Origin: Candidatus Nanopelagicales bacterium
GTDB lineage: Bacteria > Actinomycetota > Actinomycetes > Nanopelagicales > Nanopelagicaceae
Reading direction: 5' to 3'
DNA: 5,056 nt
Assembly: GCA_030832365.1 (NCBI GenBank)
Contig: JAURJF010000068.1
Location: 1-5,056 of the forward strand
The position numbers and the translations under genes are program-made. The notes under the pieces were generated by a model. That model ran no database searches. It was not told the origin of the DNA and worked only from the letters and a program-made list of their open reading frames with translations. Each line of letters opens with the position of its first letter. The stretch's first letter is position 1. Shown in pieces: positions 1-5,056 of the stretch.

Positions 1-796
1 TTCCTTGGGTCTGACCATTTAGATCAATGATGTCTTCTCTAGCTAGGTAATAGACAATCATGGTGGCAATTCCAAGCGCGCTTGCCGCTGTAAAGAGCGG
101 AAGTATCCAGAGCACTGGAGAGCGATAAACCACAATAAGAATGATTGCTACTACCGTCAGAGTTGTCTGCAATAGCCTGGTATCGATTGAACCAAATGCC
201 TCGAAAAGATCTGCAAAGAGTCCTGCAGGGCCAGTTACATGGGTGGTAATTCCTGCAGAAGTAAACTCCTTCTCCATATCCTCCCTGATGAATTCAATAA
301 TCTTTGGAAAGATCGGTTCTCCGTCAACATTGGCATCAGCAACTGCAAAATCTAATTGGGCATTTATTAGGATCGCTTTTCCATCTGCAGATGGAATTGG
401 AGTCAGCGGAACTCCCCTGGCAAAGTAAGTACTTAAAGGCTTTCCAGTTTCAGGAAGGGTTTTGCTTAGTAGCGTTGCTGAATACTGATTTACCTTCTCA
501 AAGGCTTGGGCATTAGTTGATGGGTTTAAATCTCCGAGCAATAGAAGTAGAGCTGGAAAGAGCTGGTCATCCTGCGATGAGAACTTAACTAGTACTTCCC
601 CAGCAATAGTTGATTCAGCGCTATCAGGTAAAAAGGCAGAGTTGTCATTTTCTTGAACTGTAGAGATCTTGGAGAAGGCTCCCCCGGCAAAGCCGCCAAT
701 TGAAAGCCAGACTAAAATTGAAACGATCGCTATCCATAAAGCCTTGCGACCTTTTACTCCAGATTTCTTCTTCTCGCTCAATACTTCCTGACTCAC
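1..796 (-). CDS. MMPL family (RND-type) membrane transporter, N-terminal part
   Basis: The minus strand is open from a GTG at 796 to the left edge, giving 265 codons with no stop, so the 3' part is outside the window. Residues 1-19 are a basic cytoplasmic tail. Residues 20-40 form a first membrane helix. Residues 45-63 (KISTVQENDNSAFLPDSAES) match the conserved MMPL segment after helix 1. Residues 65-200 are the extracytoplasmic porter loop, ending in VTGPAGLFADLFEAFGSID. Further helices follow at about 209-224 and 228-250, with the YRSP turn between. Full members are usually 700-1000 residues with about 12 helices, so roughly a third is present. The family exports lipids, siderophores or drugs using the proton gradient; the substrate cannot be told from this part. 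The GTG start is supported by AAGGAG five bases upstream and by the lack of any earlier in-frame start codon nearby. The gene is divergent from lipB and probably functionally unrelated to it. Confidence 0.93.
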   Translation of the reverse strand, partial: MSQEVLSEKKKSGVKGRKALWIAIVSILVWLSIGGFAGGAFSKISTVQENDNSAFLPDSAESTIAGEVLVKFSSQDDQLFPALLLLLGDLNPSTNAQAFEKVNQYSATLLSKTLPETGKPLSTYFARGVPLTPIPSADGKAILINAQLDFAVADANVDGEPIFPKIIEFIREDMEKEFTSAGITTHVTGPAGLFADLFEAFGSIDTRLLQTTLTVVAIILIVVYRSPVLWILPLFTAASALGIATMIVYYLAREDIIDLNGQTQG

Positions 797-801
797 AGCA
801 T

Positions 802-807
802 CTCCTT
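802..807 (-). promoter_or_regulatory. Ribosome binding site of the MMPL gene
   Basis: On the minus strand AAGGAG lies five bases before the GTG at 796 and fixes that start. An ATG at 801-799 directly abuts the site and is followed after one codon by TGA, so it cannot be the gene start. The presence of a good Shine-Dalgarno here contrasts with the lipB and RDD genes, which have none. Confidence 0.75.
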
Positions 808-869
808 GTAGTCTCGTGCCTCGATAGATTTGGGGTGATTTTGGCTACTGCCCCACCCATACTCTTAAC

Positions 870-897
870 ACCTTAGAGGCGTAATTCTACCGCTCAA
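870..897 (-). promoter_or_regulatory. Weak candidate promoter for the MMPL gene
   Basis: Reading the minus strand, TTGAGC (897-892) is followed after 16 bases by TAAGGT (875-870), a possible -35/-10 pair. A better-looking -10 alone, TAGAAT (889-884), lies between them and could be the true element. Either would leave a 5' leader of roughly 65-80 bases before the GTG at 796. The matches are loose and the region is short, so this is only a candidate. Confidence 0.25.
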
Positions 898-920
898 TGC
901 GCCAAGTGATGCTCAATAAA

Positions 921-935
921 GTTAGGCTCTACCTG
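921..935 (+). promoter_or_regulatory. Probable leaderless promoter of lipB (-10 TAGGCT)
   Basis: TAGGCT at 923-928 fits the actinobacterial -10 pattern TANNNT. Exactly six bases (929-934) separate it from the GTG at 935, so transcription would begin at the first base of the start codon. No Shine-Dalgarno sequence lies before either the GTG at 935 or the in-frame ATG at 941, as expected for a leaderless mRNA. No convincing -35 is visible, which is common in this phylum. The same arrangement, with nearly the same bases, precedes the RDD gene (4331-4315 on the minus strand). Confidence 0.55.
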
Positions 936-1603
936 TGACCATGCAAGCCCTGGAAAGTAAGAGAGAAGAAATCTCGACTATCAATTGCCAGAGCCTTGGA
1001 TTAATAGATTATGAAGAGGCGCTAGTAATTCAGCGCCGACTCCACCAAGAGGTAGTAGATCAGCTAAGTGCTAACTCACTTCTCTTACTTCAACATCCTC
1101 CGGTATTCACAGCAGGTCGTAGAACGCTAGATAGCGAGCGACCTATCGATGGTTCAAAGGTAATTGATGTTGATAGAGGAGGAAAGATCACTTTCCATGG
1201 CCCTGGACAAATTGTGGGATACCCAATCGTTAAATTGAAAAAACCAAATGATGTAGTCGGCTTTGTTAGGCAGCTTGAGAAAGCTTTGATTCAAATCTGC
1301 CAAGATTTCAATATTGAAGGCCAAACATATTGCGAGCGCTCTGGTGTTTGGATTCGCGATGAGAGAGGCGATAGAAAGATTGCTGCAATTGGAATTAGAG
1401 TTGCAAAGGGCGTAACGATGCATGGCTTTGCGCTAAATGTTAACCCCGATCTAAGCTACTTTGATCGGATTATCCCTTGCGGAATTGCTGATGCGCAGGT
1501 TACCTCGATGGAGAGAGAATTGAGTCGAAGTATTGCACTTGAGGAAGTTCTAGAAGTTGTAGAGGCGCGGATGAAGCAATCACTTACTCAGGTGAGCGCC
1601 TAA
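935..1603 (+). CDS. lipB: Octanoyl-[acyl-carrier-protein]:protein N-octanoyltransferase LipB
   Basis: LipB moves the octanoyl group from octanoyl-ACP to a lysine of the lipoyl domains of 2-oxoacid dehydrogenases and of glycine cleavage H protein, the first step of de novo lipoylation in the cytoplasm. The 222-residue length is normal. The signature RGGKITFHGPGQ is at residues 81-92. The catalytic lysine is K148 in RKIAAIGIR, and the acyl-accepting cysteine is C182 in IIPCGIADAQVTS. Their spacing of 34 residues equals that of the K142/C176 pair I recall for the M. tuberculosis enzyme. The GTG at 935 is preferred because it coincides with the predicted transcription start; an ATG at 941 (residue 3) is the alternative. 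The stop TAA shares its last base with the lipA ATG, indicating translational coupling and one operon. All catalytic features are intact. Confidence 0.97.
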   Translation: MTMQALESKREEISTINCQSLGLIDYEEALVIQRRLHQEVVDQLSANSLLLLQHPPVFTAGRRTLDSERPIDGSKVIDVDRGGKITFHGPGQIVGYPIVKLKKPNDVVGFVRQLEKALIQICQDFNIEGQTYCERSGVWIRDERGDRKIAAIGIRVAKGVTMHGFALNVNPDLSYFDRIIPCGIADAQVTSMERELSRSIALEEVLEVVEARMKQSLTQVSA

Positions 1604-2538
1604 TGCTTGCTCCCGATGGACGTAAGTTATTAAGAATTGAGGCGCGCAACGCTGAAACGCCTATTGAGCGAAAGCCAGAGTGGATTAAGACAAAGGCAAA
1701 GATGGGGCCGCAGTACAGCGCTCTTCGATCACTTGTTGCTAAAGAAGGTCTACATACTGTCTGCCAAGAGGCAGCTTGTCCTAATATCTATGAATGCTGG
1801 GAAGATAAAGAAGCGACATTTTTAATTGGTGGAAGCGCCTGCACAAGAAGGTGCGATTTCTGCAATATCGATACTGGAAAACCTGAAGCCCTAGATAGAG
1901 ATGAGCCAAGGAGAGTTGCAGAGTCTGTAGCAACGATGGGACTTAAATATGCCACCGTCACCGGCGTTGCAAGAGATGATTTAGAGGATGAAGGAGCCTG
2001 GCTCTATAGCGAAACTATCCGCCAGATTCATCAGGTTGTTCCTGGATGCCTAGTTGAAATGCTAGCCCCTGACTTTTCAGCAAAGCCTGAGCTTTTGAGT
2101 GAAGTATTTGAAAGTTGGCCAGAGGTATTTGCTCACAACCTAGAGACAGTTCCTAGGATATTTAAAAGAATTAGACCTGCCTTTAATTATGAGAGGTCTT
2201 TAAGCGTTATCACTCAGGCAAGAGATTTTGGTCTTATTACCAAGTCGAATCTAATTCTTGGCATGGGAGAGCAGCGAAGTGAAGTATCACAAGCGCTCCT
2301 TGATCTAAGAAGCGCTGGTTGTGAGCTAATCACTATCACTCAATACTTAAGGCCATCTAATTTGCATCATCCGGTTGAGAGATGGGTTAAGCCGGTAGAA
2401 TTTGTTGAACTGGCTAAAGAGGCAGAGGAGTTAGGTTTTCTTGGAGTGATGAGTGGACCACTAGTTAGATCAAGCTATCGAGCAGGAAGGTTATATAAGC
2501 AAGCCGCTGCTGCCCGTCAAGGGATTTCAAATGCCTGA
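1603..2538 (+). CDS. lipA: Lipoyl synthase LipA (radical SAM)
   Basis: LipA inserts two sulphur atoms at C6 and C8 of the protein-bound octanoyl group made by LipB, consuming its auxiliary iron-sulphur cluster as sulphur donor. The protein has 311 residues, normal for the family. The auxiliary cluster ligands C54, C59 and C65 form the LipA-specific CX4CX5C motif. The radical SAM cluster ligands C80, C84 and C87 form CX3CX2C (ACTRRCDFC). TVTGVARDDLEDEGA (118-132) is the typical segment after beta-strand 2. The C-terminal RSSY (289-292), whose serine ligates the auxiliary cluster, is present. The start overlaps the lipB stop by one base, and AGGTGAG (1590-1596) six bases upstream supports it. 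The N-terminus (RKLLRIEARNAETPIERKP) aligns with actinobacterial LipA proteins. The end overlaps the next gene by eight bases. It looks fully functional. Confidence 0.98.
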   Translation: MLAPDGRKLLRIEARNAETPIERKPEWIKTKAKMGPQYSALRSLVAKEGLHTVCQEAACPNIYECWEDKEATFLIGGSACTRRCDFCNIDTGKPEALDRDEPRRVAESVATMGLKYATVTGVARDDLEDEGAWLYSETIRQIHQVVPGCLVEMLAPDFSAKPELLSEVFESWPEVFAHNLETVPRIFKRIRPAFNYERSLSVITQARDFGLITKSNLILGMGEQRSEVSQALLDLRSAGCELITITQYLRPSNLHHPVERWVKPVEFVELAKEAEELGFLGVMSGPLVRSSYRAGRLYKQAAAARQGISNA

Positions 2539-3262
2539 TCTGGTCTATCCCCCAGTTATAAAAATTGTTCGTGCATTCTGGAAATATTTAGATCTGCGTT
2601 TCACTTTTTACGGACAGAGTCATATACCAAGTAAAGGGCCAGCGATTCTTGCTATGAATCACGTTGGCTATCTTGATTTTGCCCTAGCTGGAACAGCATT
2701 TCTTCCAACTTCTCGTCTCGTTAGATTTATGGCAAAGAAAGAAATCTTTGATCATCCAATAGCAGGTCCGCTTATGCGCGGGATGAAACATATCTGCGTT
2801 GATCGAAGTAATGGCGCACCATCCTTTCTTGCAGCCCTTAAAGCCCTTGATAAGGGTGAGATCGTTGGTGTTTTTCCTGAAGCAACAATCTCTCAAAGCT
2901 TTGAGCTTAAGGAGATGAAGAGCGGGGTTATTCGCCTCGCTATGGAATCTGGCGCGCCCATACTGCCTATGGTGATCTGGGGATCCCAGAGAGTATGGAG
3001 CAAGAAATTACCTAAGAACTTATCTAGAAATAGCATCCCTATCTTTATTTCAATTGGGCCGCTTAGATATGTTGAGAAAGGCGCGAATCTAGAAGTAGAG
3101 CTAGCCGCTCTTAAAGAGGCGATGGCGCAATTACTAAATCAAGTTCAGAGTGATTATCCTGACCCCCATAAGGGCGCTAGATGGGCGCCAGCAAGGCTGG
3201 GCGGAAGCGCTCCAAGCCTGGCAGAACTTGAAGTGTTGCGAAAAAATAAGAGGGAGAGTTAA
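2531..3262 (+). CDS. PlsC-type 1-acyl-sn-glycerol-3-phosphate acyltransferase
   Basis: The 243-residue protein belongs to the lysophospholipid acyltransferase (PlsC/LPLAT) family, which transfers an acyl chain from ACP or CoA to lysophosphatidic acid or a related acceptor at the inner membrane face. Motif I is NHVGYLD (N43-D49) with the catalytic pair H44/D49. Motif II runs from about K69 to R92, ending in ICVDR. Motif III is VFPEATIS (114-121), and PILPMVIWGSQ (143-153) is motif IV. Motif III carries A118 and I120 where the classic form has FPEGTR; I recall PEATIS as usual in an actinobacterial subfamily, and the tail WAPARLGGSAPS fits that subfamily too. No clear membrane helix is seen, but residues 4-20 are hydrophobic/basic and may attach to the membrane. 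The ATG at 2531 has AAGGGA (2519-2524) six bases before it. The gene overlaps lipA by eight bases, so it is probably co-transcribed. The exact acceptor is not determined. Confidence 0.88.
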   Translation: MPDLVYPPVIKIVRAFWKYLDLRFTFYGQSHIPSKGPAILAMNHVGYLDFALAGTAFLPTSRLVRFMAKKEIFDHPIAGPLMRGMKHICVDRSNGAPSFLAALKALDKGEIVGVFPEATISQSFELKEMKSGVIRLAMESGAPILPMVIWGSQRVWSKKLPKNLSRNSIPIFISIGPLRYVEKGANLEVELAALKEAMAQLLNQVQSDYPDPHKGARWAPARLGGSAPSLAELEVLRKNKRES

Positions 3263-3265
3263 GAG

Positions 3266-3949
3266 ATGTTTGGTAGAAAGAAGAAGGATCCTAACGCTCC
3301 TAAGAAAGTTAGATTTAAAACAATTCGCGATGCTTACTCCCTTGCTCGCAAGCATTACAAGTTTGTCTTTCTACGCTGCCTAGCTGTCTTCGCGCCACTT
3401 TGGGGCGCAGGAATTGGTATCGGACTTATCTTTAATCGCCCTGGTTATGCAGCTTTCTTAACATTTCCACTAGCTTTTCTTGGCGCATTTTTTTACTTCA
3501 CACGACTTGCAGGAAATGCTGCCTATGCATCAATAGAGGGACAACCTGGCGCTGGAGCAAGTGTTTTAATGTCGATTCGCAAAGGCTGGACCATTACTCC
3601 AGCGGTAAATGTCAATAAGAACCAAGATATGGTCCATCGTGCAGTTGGTAAAGCTGGAGTAGTTCTAGTTGGCGAAGGTGGCCATGCTCTCCGCTCACTA
3701 CTTACAGATGAGAGACGAAAGATGGAGCGCTTTGCCCCAGGAGTTCCAATCCATGAAATAGTAATTGGCAATGAGAAAGATCAAGTCTCTGTTCGCAAAC
3801 TACAGAAGAAAATGAAGAAGTTTGCCAAGAAACTCTCAACAGTTCAGGTCAGAGAGCTTCGCGCAAGACTTAAATCTGTTGGCGGACTTAATATCCCACT
3901 TCCAAAAGGTCCGATGCCAAAGAATATGAGGATGCCTAAGCCTCGTTAA
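3266..3949 (+). CDS. DUF4191 family membrane protein
   Basis: This 227-residue protein matches the actinobacterial DUF4191 family, of unknown function and typically found between lipA and glnA (Rv2219 in M. tuberculosis by memory). The N-terminus is strongly basic (GRKKKDPNAPKK). Two membrane helices follow at about 34-55 and 60-80, forming a hairpin. The rest (81-227) is soluble and probably cytoplasmic. It includes the segment GWTITPAVNVNKNQDMVHRA (107-126) and then GVVLVGEG (131-138), which I recognise as the family's conserved core. A lysine-rich stretch (178-189) follows, then a tail rich in proline, methionine and lysine (210-227). The start is supported by GGAGAG (3253-3258) seven bases upstream and lies three bases after the acyltransferase stop, so it is the last gene of the lipB operon. 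Its stop overlaps the stop of the convergent RDD gene. No function is assigned. Confidence 0.88.
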   Translation: MFGRKKKDPNAPKKVRFKTIRDAYSLARKHYKFVFLRCLAVFAPLWGAGIGIGLIFNRPGYAAFLTFPLAFLGAFFYFTRLAGNAAYASIEGQPGAGASVLMSIRKGWTITPAVNVNKNQDMVHRAVGKAGVVLVGEGGHALRSLLTDERRKMERFAPGVPIHEIVIGNEKDQVSVRKLQKKMKKFAKKLSTVQVRELRARLKSVGGLNIPLPKGPMPKNMRMPKPR

Positions 3950-4317
3950 GCTCGTTTCTGCTTGACTCTCATCACAACTGATTTAGCGGCACGATCGTGA
4001 AGGCCTCTGCCATCATTATCAGTAACAACTGCTGGAATAACAAGTGCGATTAGAATTGTACGAAGCAGAATTGGCCCAGGGCGGAGAAAGAGATTATCTG
4101 GCCAGCTTAAAACTCTTAAACCCATAACTCTCTGTCCAGCTGAAGCTCCTCCAAGTGAAGTTAGAAGAGCAACTTCTATGACAAAAACTCCAAGGCGAAA
4201 TAGCGATGGCGCAAGAGCGCTTGATTGCAAGGGATAGACCAGGGCTGCGGTAAATGAAGCTATCGCCCAATCGATACTCAGGGCCAGCACTCGCCTGCCA
4301 AGTCCTGCCTGTTCCAT
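3946..4317 (-). CDS. RDD domain membrane protein
   Basis: This 123-residue protein is a compact RDD-domain protein, a family of small membrane proteins whose role is mostly unknown. The arginines and aspartate that name the family are visible: GLGRRVLALSIDW near the N-terminus (R8, R9, D16), then GASAGQRVMGLRVL (57-70) and DNDGRGLHDRAAKSVV (100-115). Three membrane helices are likely at about 11-30, 40-56 and 82-99. Homologues sit between the DUF4191 gene and glnA in other Actinomycetota (Rv2219A by memory). The ATG at 4317 is chosen because a -10-like TAGGTT ends six bases before it, suggesting leaderless transcription; no Shine-Dalgarno is present. The gene is divergent from glnA and convergent with the DUF4191 gene, sharing the bases TTAA at 3946-3949 across both stop codons. 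Confidence 0.88.
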   Translation of the reverse strand: MEQAGLGRRVLALSIDWAIASFTAALVYPLQSSALAPSLFRLGVFVIEVALLTSLGGASAGQRVMGLRVLSWPDNLFLRPGPILLRTILIALVIPAVVTDNDGRGLHDRAAKSVVMRVKQKRA

Positions 4318-4331
4318 AGGCTCAACCTAAC
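4317..4331 (-). promoter_or_regulatory. Probable leaderless promoter of the RDD gene (-10 TAGGTT)
   Basis: On the minus strand TAGGTT (4329-4324) is followed by the six bases GAGCCT (4323-4318) and then the ATG at 4317. A -10 this close puts the transcription start on the A of the start codon. No ribosome binding site is present, and no clear -35 can be seen. The module GTTAGGYTNNRCCTRTG is shared with the lipB promoter/start at 921-937. Confidence 0.55.
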
Positions 4332-4359
4332 TAAAAAAGGCAACTTAGGCCTGATTTAT

Positions 4360-4397
4360 GAAACATAGCCGTAACCCACCGGTTATGGGTATTTCAC
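4360..4397 (+). promoter_or_regulatory. Candidate GlnR operator upstream of glnA
   Basis: Four pentamers begin exactly 11 bases apart: GAAAC (4360), GTAAC (4371), GTTAT (4382) and TTCAC (4393). The first two match the GAAAC and GTNAC half-sites known for actinobacterial GlnR, and the dinucleotide AC recurs with nine-base gaps (4363, 4374, 4396; AT at 4385), as in the mycobacterial AC-n9-AC consensus. The array lies at about -60 to -23 relative to the predicted glnA start at 4420, so its downstream part covers the -35 position. TAACC/GGTTA (4372-4376 and 4381-4385) also form an inverted repeat with a four-base spacer. Site assignment is inference: no glnR gene is in the window, and the third site deviates from consensus. 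Confidence 0.45.
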
Positions 4398-4407
4398 CGC
4401 CCTAGCC

Positions 4408-4413
4408 TAGGTT
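4408..4413 (+). promoter_or_regulatory. Candidate -10 element of glnA (TAGGTT)
   Basis: TAGGTT is identical to the -10 proposed for the RDD gene and differs by one base from that of lipB. By the same geometry transcription would start at about A4420, giving a 56-base leader before the glnA ATG. An overlapping alternative, TAGCCT at 4403-4408, also fits TANNNT. The candidate GlnR array lies immediately upstream. Confidence 0.4.
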
Positions 4414-4420
4414 TAGGCCA

Positions 4421-4445
4421 TCGCTAGCGAGCTCAATGTGGAGCT
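4421..4445 (+). repeat. Palindrome and small hairpin in the glnA leader
   Basis: TCGCTAGCGA (4421-4430) is a perfect ten-base palindrome starting one base after the predicted transcription start. Overlapping its end, AGCTC (4430-4434) and GAGCT (4441-4445) can pair around a six-base loop (AATGTG). Either could be a protein-binding site or a weak leader hairpin; no U-tract follows, so it is not an intrinsic terminator. The function is unknown. Confidence 0.35.
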
Positions 4446-4475
4446 TAATCGAAGCAGGAAAACCTCAGGAGAGAA

Positions 4476-5056
4476 ATGTTTAAGAATTCTGCAGAAGTTT
4501 TGAATTACATAAAGAAAGAAAATGTTGCACTTGTTGATGTTCGCTTCACCGATCTTCCAGGTATGCAGCACCACTTCAACGTTCCAGTCTCGCAATTTAC
4601 TGAAGATGTCTTTAAAGATGGTCTGATGTTTGATGGTTCCTCGATTAGAGGTTTCCAATCAATTCATGAATCAGATATGAAACTTCTTCCAGCTCCAGAG
4701 ACTGCTTTTATCGATCCATTTAGAACTGAGAAGACTCTGGTTCTACATTTCTCAGTAGTAAATCCTGATGATAACTCGGCATATAGTAGAGACCCACGCC
4801 AGATTGTTAATAAGGCCGTGGAATATATGAGATCTACTGGAATTGCAGATACCGCATACTTTGCTCCTGAGGCTGAGTTCTATGTCTTTGATCGCGTTAA
4901 ATTCCAGACTCGTATGAATACTGGCTTCTATGAAGTTGATTCCTATGAAGGAGCTTGGAATACCGGAATTGATGATGATGCTGATGGCACACCAAATCGT
5001 GGATATCGCACCAGAATTAAAGGCGGATATTTCCCAGTCTCACCAACAGATCAGTT
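4476..5056 (+). CDS. glnA: Glutamine synthetase type I (GlnA), N-terminal part
   Basis: The gene makes glutamine from glutamate, ammonia and ATP, the central step of nitrogen assimilation, acting as a cytoplasmic dodecamer. Codons 1-193 are present and the frame stays open to the right edge; full type I enzymes are about 470-480 residues. The N-terminal beta-grasp domain covers roughly residues 13-95. It contains DVRFTDLPGMQHHFNVP (21-37) and the FDGSSIRGFQSIHESDM segment (52-68), whose D53 corresponds to the Asp50 region of the Salmonella enzyme. The catalytic domain begins with YSRDPR (103-108). APEAEFYVFD (130-139) supplies metal ligands E132 and E134, and KGGYFPVSPTDQ ends the visible part. 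The sequence closely follows actinobacterial GlnA1. The start has AGGAG (4467-4471) four bases upstream. The adenylylation tyrosine lies beyond the window, so control by GlnE cannot be checked. Upstream sites suggest GlnR-type nitrogen control. Confidence 0.97.
   Translation, partial: MFKNSAEVLNYIKKENVALVDVRFTDLPGMQHHFNVPVSQFTEDVFKDGLMFDGSSIRGFQSIHESDMKLLPAPETAFIDPFRTEKTLVLHFSVVNPDDNSAYSRDPRQIVNKAVEYMRSTGIADTAYFAPEAEFYVFDRVKFQTRMNTGFYEVDSYEGAWNTGIDDDADGTPNRGYRTRIKGGYFPVSPTDQ

Noticed and set aside
141..516. Two overlapping plus-strand open frames (141-428 and 304-516).
   Set aside because: They lie antisense to the MMPL gene, whose translation is a clear family match through the whole stretch. 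Their own products resemble nothing and lack ribosome binding sites.
793..801. Two-codon minus-strand frame ATG CTG TGA overlapping the MMPL GTG start, considered as a translational regulator.
   Set aside because: The Shine-Dalgarno abuts the ATG with no spacing, so ribosomes would not use it; it is most likely coincidence.
831..855. TGGGG...CCCCA inverted repeat considered as a hairpin or terminator.
   Set aside because: The stem has only five pairs with a 15-base loop and no T-run; it also lies just upstream of the MMPL start rather than downstream of a gene.
645..860. Minus-strand open frame starting at 860 that overlaps the MMPL start.
   Set aside because: It is in another frame from the recognisable MMPL protein, has no Shine-Dalgarno and no family features.
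3925..3960. Imperfect inverted repeat (GCCTAA/TTAAGC) at the convergent gene ends, considered as a bidirectional terminator.
   Set aside because: There are six pairs with a mismatch, low GC and no T-tract; it is too weak to call.
4420..4475. glnA leader considered as a riboswitch or glutamine-responsive RNA.
   Set aside because: At 56 bases it has only one five-pair hairpin and none of the conserved joints of the glutamine riboswitch that I can recognise.
4413..4658. Minus-strand open frame of 81 codons opposite the start of glnA.
   Set aside because: It is antisense to an unmistakable glutamine synthetase coding sequence, and its product shows no domain.
1..5056. Search for a novel defence, mobile or CRISPR system.
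   Set aside because: No spaced repeat array, transposase, integrase, nuclease, toxin or tRNA sequence is visible on either strand; all coding space is taken by recognisable conserved genes.

Overview
The window reads as a stretch of a low-GC, gene-dense actinobacterial chromosome. The gene order lipB - lipA - (acyltransferase) - DUF4191 membrane protein - RDD membrane protein - glnA matches the block known around lipB/lipA/glnA1 in Mycobacterium (Rv2217-Rv2220, recalled from memory), and the protein sequences look actinobacterial. The AT-leaning composition, AGA/ATT-rich codon use, overlapping genes and short spacers are more like streamlined freshwater Actinomycetota (acI / Nanopelagicales type) than Streptomyces or Mycobacterium. 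That lineage call is inference; no marker gene or database search supports it here.

Layout. (1) Positions 1-796, minus strand: the N-terminal 265 codons of an MMPL-family (RND-type) transporter that runs off the left edge. (2) 797-934: a divergent intergenic region with a likely leaderless promoter for lipB and a weak candidate promoter for the MMPL gene. (3) 935-3949, plus strand: a tight four-gene unit, lipB (octanoyltransferase), lipA (lipoyl synthase), a PlsC-type acyltransferase and a DUF4191 membrane protein. Neighbours overlap or lie 3 bases apart, so they are probably one transcript. (4) 3946-4317, minus strand: a small RDD-domain membrane protein whose stop codon overlaps that of the DUF4191 gene tail to tail. 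It also appears to have a leaderless promoter. (5) 4318-4475: a divergent regulatory region with an 11-base-periodic array resembling an actinobacterial GlnR operator, a -10-like TAGGTT, a palindrome and a ribosome binding site. (6) 4476-5056: the first 193 codons of glnA (type I glutamine synthetase), which runs off the right edge.

Functionally, LipB and LipA form the complete de novo lipoylation route: octanoyl transfer from acyl carrier protein, then sulphur insertion. The acyltransferase draws on the same acyl donor pool for phospholipid synthesis. The DUF4191 and RDD proteins are membrane proteins of unknown role that usually travel with this block. GlnA is the main ammonia-assimilating enzyme and seems to have its own nitrogen-responsive promoter.

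This is essentially a housekeeping region. I found no mobile element, CRISPR array, RNA gene or defence/toxin system, and no convincing wholly new system. The most interesting signals are regulatory: a near-identical leaderless promoter/start module used twice, and the candidate GlnR array in front of glnA.
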